Shown here piece after piece: positions 60,549-64,000 of a DNA stretch of 64,000 bases. A program made the translations under genes and the position numbers. Under the pieces are notes generated by a model. The model saw only the letters and a program-made list of their open reading frames with translations, did not search any database and was not told the DNA's origin. Each line of letters opens with the position of its first letter. Position 1 is the first letter of the stretch. Origin of the DNA: Pseudomonadota bacterium (lineage in GTDB: Bacteria; Desulfobacterota; Desulfobulbia; Desulfobulbales; JAHJIY01); assembly GCA_018823175.1 (NCBI GenBank), contig JAHJIY010000043.1, forward strand, positions 1-64,000. Direction: 5' to 3'.

Positions 60549-60625
60549 GCGCCCGTAGCTCAGCTGGATAGAGTACCTGACTACGAATCAGGCGGTCGCC
60601 CGTTCGAATCGGGCCGGGCGCTCCA
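60549..60625 (+). tRNA. tRNA-Arg (anticodon ACG)
   Basis: A 77-base cloverleaf with acceptor GCGCCCG / CGGGCGC, an encoded CCA, D arm TAGCTCAGCTGGATAGAG, anticodon arm CTGACTACGAATCAG giving ACG, and T arm GCCCGTTCGAATCGGGC. A34 is expected to be converted to inosine so that CGU, CGC and CGA are read. The discriminator base before CCA is T, where Arg tRNAs usually have A or G. Confidence 0.95.
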
Positions 60626-60678
60626 TTTACAAGGACAGCGTAGACCAAAAAAGTCTACAGGTGTCTACGCTTTTAACA

Positions 60679-60711
60679 GAAAAGCCACGGTTTTTGCCGT
60701 GGCTTTTCTGT
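60679..60711 (+). terminator. Terminator after tRNA-Arg
   Basis: AAAAGCCACGG and CCGTGGCTTTT pair perfectly around a T-rich loop. The symmetry makes it potentially bidirectional. A second inverted pair, GCGTAGAC and GTCTACGC, lies just before it at about 60638-60670. Confidence 0.88.
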
Positions 60712-60721
60712 TTGTATCACT

Positions 60722-60898
60722 TTAAACCCCAATCTTCATAATAATCAGACATCCTAAAACTTCGTTGGAAAAGCCGGTAACCAGGTCAATCAGGTCAATC
60801 GGACCCTGGGGAATTTCAACCCGGTTTTTGTTGCGTAAGGGGAATCGTTCAATGTCCATCCGTACAACCTTGCGGGCCTGCGCCATTCTGGTATCCAT
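60722..60898 (-). CDS. Possible small protein of 58 residues
   Basis: The minus strand between tRNA-Arg and the LpxR-like gene has an open frame with protein-like composition: MDTRMAQARKVVRMDIERFP, then KNRVEIPQGPIDLIDLVTG and an ending CLIIMKIGV. The initiating ATG could be the first (60898) or the one four codons on, which has AGGA some eleven bases before it. I do not recognise a family. The regular alternation suggests a small beta domain. It fills a gap that would otherwise be empty and has a terminator beyond its stop. Confidence 0.4.
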   Translation of the reverse strand: MDTRMAQARKVVRMDIERFPLRNKNRVEIPQGPIDLIDLVTGFSNEVLGCLIIMKIGV

Positions 60899-60988
60899 CC
60901 TGAGGTGTTTCAGGATTTAGATATTATGTTGACCTAGGCTTCAGAGATTCGTTACAAAATGATATATGTTTGTAATTTTTTAAATATT

Positions 60989-61018
60989 TTTATTGAGCAG
61001 ATACGTCCGCTCAATAAA
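60989..61018. promoter_or_regulatory. Ten-base inverted repeat before the LpxR-like gene
   Basis: TTTATTGAGC at 60989-60998 and GCTCAATAAA at 61009-61018 are perfect inverse copies around ten bases. It lies 32 bases before the start of the LpxR-like gene. It may be an operator or an RNA hairpin; no T run follows that would make it a good terminator. Confidence 0.45.
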
Positions 61019-61050
61019 TTTTCAGGGGAGCAAAAGAGATTTCTTATCAC

Positions 61051-62088
61051 TTGCCGCCTATCATATTTCTTATGTGCTATATAATTGCCTTGGCGCCTCA
61101 GGTCATGGCCCAGGACCTGGAAGAAGAGATTCCCTCGACCTTTACTCTTTACTTTGAAAATGACACTTTTTTTGGGACCGACTATCTGTATACCAACGGT
61201 GTAAAGTTGTCATGGACATCACCCGATCTTGACGGCCGTAAAGATAATAATCATCTTGATTCGTGGGCATATGAACTATGTGGTCTGCTACCGTTTGTTG
61301 GGGAAGTGGAATTCAAGCGGTCTACGTCGCTATCCATCGGTCAGAATATGTACACCCCGGAGGATACCGTGAGTACCGAACTGAGGGTGGATGATCGCCC
61401 CTACGCCGGGATCGCCTACCTTGAAATGGGACTCTACGGGAAAAGCAATCGCCTGATGAATAGCTGGGAGCTTTTATTGGGCATGGTAGGGCCTCACTCA
61501 TATGCCGAAGACACCCAGAAATTCATTCATGAATTGAGAGCCGAAGAGGTTCCCCAGGGCTGGGGGCATCAACTTCAGGACGAACCGATCATCAATATCT
61601 TTTTTTCTCAAAGGGGTAAGCTGTTTGAGGGGGAGGTTGGTGATGGTTTGGGGGTCTCGTTCATTCCAAACTGGGGCGCCGGTTTTGGTAATTTATTTAT
61701 TGGCGCCCATGCCGGCGCTCAGATTCTATTTGGTTGGAATCTGCCCGGCGACTTCGGTACCAGTTTGATCAGGCCGGGTTCCAGCACCAATGTATCGAGG
61801 TCGGAACAAGTCTCACCCATTGCCAAATCTATTCCCAAACTCGGCGTTTATATTTTTTGCGGCGTGGATGGTTCATATGTCCTCCGGAATTTGATTTTGG
61901 ACGGCAATACCTTTCAGTCAAGTCACAGTGTGGAGAAAGAACCCCTGACCGGCACGGCAATGGTCGGCTTGGGGTTCACCTGGTATCGTTATAAGCTCAG
62001 TTTTGCCCAGGTCGATCGAAGCAAGGAGTTTAAGGGACAAAATTACCGGAACGAGTATGGGTCCATCACTTTGTCGTTTGTCTATTGA
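61051..62088 (+). CDS. Outer-membrane lipid A deacylase-like protein (LpxR/DUF2219)
   Basis: The 345-residue protein has a short signal peptide (1-21, ending in PQVMAQ) and the DUF2219 barrel: FTLYFENDTFFGTDYLYTNG near 30 and DDRPYAGIAYLEMGLYG near 111, both diagnostic, with a C-terminal aromatic end SFVY. LpxR removes an acyl chain from lipid A in the outer membrane; the Asn/Asp/His residues that bind Ca and act in catalysis cannot all be confirmed by eye. The start is TTG at 61051 or ATG at 61072, both with poor ribosome sites. It is convergent with the zinc-ribbon gene. Confidence 0.82.
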   Translation: MPPIIFLMCYIIALAPQVMAQDLEEEIPSTFTLYFENDTFFGTDYLYTNGVKLSWTSPDLDGRKDNNHLDSWAYELCGLLPFVGEVEFKRSTSLSIGQNMYTPEDTVSTELRVDDRPYAGIAYLEMGLYGKSNRLMNSWELLLGMVGPHSYAEDTQKFIHELRAEEVPQGWGHQLQDEPIINIFFSQRGKLFEGEVGDGLGVSFIPNWGAGFGNLFIGAHAGAQILFGWNLPGDFGTSLIRPGSSTNVSRSEQVSPIAKSIPKLGVYIFCGVDGSYVLRNLILDGNTFQSSHSVEKEPLTGTAMVGLGFTWYRYKLSFAQVDRSKEFKGQNYRNEYGSITLSFVY

Positions 62089-62118
62089 TTCGCCCACTAA
62101 CCAGACAGTTCTTCGGGT

Positions 62119-62706
62119 TCAGGAGCGTTTAAAATCGCTTTTTGAACATTTCGGACAAGGGGGGAGGCGCCCCGGATTTTTCAGGTGGATCTTCGCCTCA
62201 CAGCTTGTACAGGTAAACTCTCCACCATGGGTTACTTCCCCGGTCCGGTAGGAAAGGGAAGTGTCGAGCTTGTCGCTCAGGCTCTTGGTCCAATCACTCA
62301 AGCCCCTGGTTACGTTCAATAGGAAGGCCCCTCCTTTGTCGAGTGAAAGTTTTGTGATGTATTCAGCCTCGGTGGAAATCTCCCGCCAGAGCGCGCCTCC
62401 CTTATTCTGCAACCGATTGAAATCCTGGCGCGTTTCCTCGATATCCTGATCAATTTTAGGTTTTATCTGGCTGGCGGAAGAAGCGATATCTTTTTTCAGA
62501 GTTTCACCGGTTCGAGCGATGACTTCTTTTGAGTGTTCTCCCATTTTCTTGAGATCTTCCATCGCTTTTTCCATGGCGTTAGTGATCGACTCGGTGTTAA
62601 TTCTGTCATTGAGTTCACCCAGGGTTTTACTTACCTGTTGCCGCAGTTTTTCATATGCTGCCAATTCCTCTTCAACTTCGGGGGTCTTTTTCTTTTCATT
62701 TTTCAT
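62119..62706 (-). CDS. Coiled-coil protein with C-terminal zinc ribbon
   Basis: A 195-residue protein of the zinc-ribbon-containing DUF1451-like kind. Residues 1-110 are helical and charged (EEELAAYEKLRQQVSKTLGE); a mixed segment follows, and residues 160-190 form a zinc ribbon with FTCTSCEAKIHL and PPCPKCSKSDF. No catalytic motif is seen. Such proteins are common and uncharacterised. It lies alone, with an intergenic stretch of 275 bases upstream that shows a consensus TGTGGATAA near 62940 but nothing else. Confidence 0.75.
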   Translation of the reverse strand: MKNEKKKTPEVEEELAAYEKLRQQVSKTLGELNDRINTESITNAMEKAMEDLKKMGEHSKEVIARTGETLKKDIASSASQIKPKIDQDIEETRQDFNRLQNKGGALWREISTEAEYITKLSLDKGGAFLLNVTRGLSDWTKSLSDKLDTSLSYRTGEVTHGGEFTCTSCEAKIHLKNPGRLPPCPKCSKSDFKRS

Positions 62707-62981
62707 TAGCGTTACCTCCAGTTAAAAAACATGAAAGGATCATCCTATTTTATCTATTCTATCAGATTTCATTTGAGTTTAATAAATCATAAAATAATTT
62801 TAGATAATTCGGAGTTGATGGTCTGGATTTTCTTTTTCCTTAAAAGTGGTAGGGGTGAAAAATTATGGTCGACAGGAACTCTCTTTTGATAATATATAAT
62901 CTGTCTGATGATCGAGGTTTGTACATTTTGGGAGAAATGTCTGTGGATAATGTTTGTGGTAATAAATAACTTGAAGGAGGC

Positions 62982-63557
62982 ATGAAAATGGTTAAAGGGT
63001 ATAAGCGAAAATTTATTTGGCTTTTTGTTGCCGCGCTGTTGGTCTTTGTCGGTGTCGGGGTTGAGCAGGTTCGGGCTTCCGCTGGCGATCAGACGGTGAC
63101 CGGTGTAGTTACTCAGGGTGGTTTTGGTAAATTTGTGCTCCGCACCGAGGCCGGGAAAGATGAAACGTTTAACACCGGTCGTGAAACGAAATATGAACCT
63201 GAGGATTTCAGAGCCCGGGAGGGGGACGAGGTGCAGGTGACATATTATGACAAGGAAGCCCGCGGCCGAACGATCCAGGCGGTAAGCCTTTTAAAGTTGG
63301 TCAAGGCCAATCCTGACATAAAGGAGCCGGGTAATCCGGCGGAAGGTATTATTAAAGAGGCTGGCCGGCGGGCTTTTAATATCTACATTCCCGACATTGA
63401 CAGGACCTTGAATTTTGAGATTGCCCGGGGCTGGAAATCAATTCCTAAAGGCTGGACCCCGGCGATGGACGACAAGGTGTCGGTTACCTATAAAAAGGTT
63501 CCTTCCCGTTTTTCCGGCGCGATTATTTATCAGATTCAGACGCTGGAGCAGCTGTAA
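62982..63557 (+). CDS. Exported protein of two small beta domains, function unknown
   Basis: A 191-residue protein. Residues 1-33 are a signal peptide (basic start, hydrophobic LFVAALLVFVGVGV, cleavage near VRA-SAG). The mature part has two similar units, GVVTQGGFGKFVLRTEAGKD with DEVQVTYYDKEA, and GIIKEAGRRAFNIYIPDIDR with DKVSVTYKKV. Each reads like a small OB-type barrel, so it is an internal duplication. The ATG has AAGGAGG seven bases before it. I do not recognise a named family. A terminator follows. Confidence 0.7.
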   Translation: MKMVKGYKRKFIWLFVAALLVFVGVGVEQVRASAGDQTVTGVVTQGGFGKFVLRTEAGKDETFNTGRETKYEPEDFRAREGDEVQVTYYDKEARGRTIQAVSLLKLVKANPDIKEPGNPAEGIIKEAGRRAFNIYIPDIDRTLNFEIARGWKSIPKGWTPAMDDKVSVTYKKVPSRFSGAIIYQIQTLEQL

Positions 63558-63587
63558 GGTTAGATTGATTATTTTGTGATTTTGTTA

Positions 63588-63624
63588 AAACAGGGATCGC
63601 CCATCCGGGTTGGTCCCTGTTTTT
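63588..63624 (+). terminator. Terminator after the exported protein gene
   Basis: AACAGGGA and TCCCTGTT pair, with a 17-base GC-rich apical part, followed by TTTTA. It starts about 30 bases after the stop codon. Confidence 0.8.
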
Positions 63625-63792
63625 ATTTGGATTGAATATGTTAAGCAAATCTCTTGATAAATTCTTGCCTCCTGGAATTTCCTGGGGCTTGAAGTTTCAC
63701 GCTGTTTTATCTTGTCTGTTGCGGGGGACTATAAAATAATTTGACTTTCAAAAGCTGATCTGCGCATAATAAAACTAAAGAGAGATTTAATC

Positions 63793-63875
63793 TCCGATAA
63801 CGGCAAACCTGGAGCAATCCAGGGACGCAAAGCCACGGGTCCTTGCACAAGGATAGCCGGGTTACCGAAGAGAAG
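63793..63875 (+). promoter_or_regulatory. Cyclic di-GMP-I (GEMM) riboswitch
   Basis: All core pieces of the class I c-di-GMP aptamer are present in order: CGGCAAACC, the P1b stem with its GNRA-type contact (CTGGAGCAATCCAG), GGGACGCAAAGCCACGGG, the second stem TCCTTGCACAAGGA and AGCCGGGTTACCG. The A and G that bind the ligand in CAAACC and ACGCAAAG are kept. It controls a plus-strand gene beyond the right edge of the window. Confidence 0.93.
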
Positions 63876-63917
63876 CCATGAACTCACGAAAGCAACAACA
63901 AACTGAACATCAAGCAA

Positions 63918-63957
63918 AACCCGCCTCCTGGCCACAGGAAGATGGGTTTTTTTATGC
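63918..63957 (+). terminator. Expression-platform terminator of the riboswitch
   Basis: AAACCCGCCTCCTG and CAGGAAGATGGGTTT form a stem with loop GCCA, followed by seven T. It is 40 bases after the aptamer, so ligand binding could switch transcription. Beyond it the window ends within about 40 bases. Confidence 0.82.
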
Positions 63958-64000
63958 TTATCGGTTGGTGAGTCGAGGAAGTCTTTTGTAAGCGCGTTCC

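Noticed and set aside
62939-62950. DnaA box TGTGGATAA as an origin element
   Set aside because: A single consensus box between unrelated genes is expected by chance in a genome; no cluster or AT-rich unwinding region accompanies it.
63729-63935. 68-residue minus-strand frame at the right edge
   Set aside because: It is antisense to the c-di-GMP riboswitch and has no independent support.
1-64000. CRISPR array
   Set aside because: No series of regularly spaced direct repeats is visible; the 36-base double unit at 10903 has only two copies and no spacer diversity.

Overview
The window looks like a chromosomal segment of an anaerobic, Gram-negative bacterium, most likely a member of the Desulfobacterota (Desulfobulbales-like). 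This is inferred from the gene set and not from a marker-gene search. Pointers are a type III glutamine synthetase, a split ADP-forming acyl-CoA synthetase, several 4Fe-4S proteins, an IspD-IspF fusion, a two-CW protein, and an outer-membrane porin and LpxR-like protein that imply an outer membrane. Most of the window is ordinary core metabolism.

Layout. 0.3-10.4 kb: a TPR membrane protein, a small ferredoxin, a decayed WrbA-like gene, ADP-forming acetyl-CoA synthetase (two subunits), glnN, a NapH-like membrane ferredoxin and an AraC regulator. 10.4-21.7 kb: an accessory island beside tRNA-Leu(GAG). It holds gene debris, an AbiL-like RloA/RloB pair, an orphan small membrane protein, a type III restriction-modification pair, an XRE/AbiEii-like toxin-antitoxin pair and the broken C-terminus of a P4-type integrase. 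Two related repeats in inverted orientation (near 10.90 and 20.90 kb) bracket the defence genes. 21.8-27.4 kb: the gap-rimI-pgk-tpiA-secG run and rmuC. 27.8-36.3 kb: tRNA(CAU), a Nif3-like protein, a Zn-ribbon protein, an RNase HI-like protein, RNase P RNA, ispDF, thpR (carrying an in-frame repeat insertion), aroD, aroE and aroA. 36.3-44.3 kb: a PilZ protein, pgi, a J-domain protein, an M48 peptidase, cobO, a flavodoxin-like protein and protoporphyrinogen oxidase.

44.3-49.7 kb: a tiny Cys-rich protein and dnaA face a cobalt/nickel ECF transporter (cbiMN, cbiQ, cbiO). The roughly 1 kb between dnaA and cbiM is gene-free. It contains a perfect 17-bp-arm hairpin and, at its cbiM end, a clear small SRP RNA; an origin there is possible but weakly supported. 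49.8-64 kb: a porin, a pair of cytochrome bd-like membrane proteins of which one carries a C-terminal c-type heme site, a two-CW protein, a dynamin-like GTPase, feoA-feoB, a YbdG-type MscS channel, a cupin, a methyltransferase, tRNA-Arg(ACG), an LpxR-like protein, two hypothetical genes and, at the right edge, a c-di-GMP-I riboswitch with its terminator. The gene it controls lies outside the window.

Functional links. Cobalt import and cobO point to corrinoid metabolism. HemY and the flavodoxin-like neighbour point to haem or redox chemistry that the bd-like complex would need. FeoAB supplies Fe(II). The PilZ protein and the GEMM riboswitch show that c-di-GMP signalling is in use. The strongest leads for something undescribed are the defence island with its orphan membrane protein and bracketing repeats, the two-subunit bd-like/c-heme complex, the REP-like insertion inside thpR, and the long hairpin beside dnaA.
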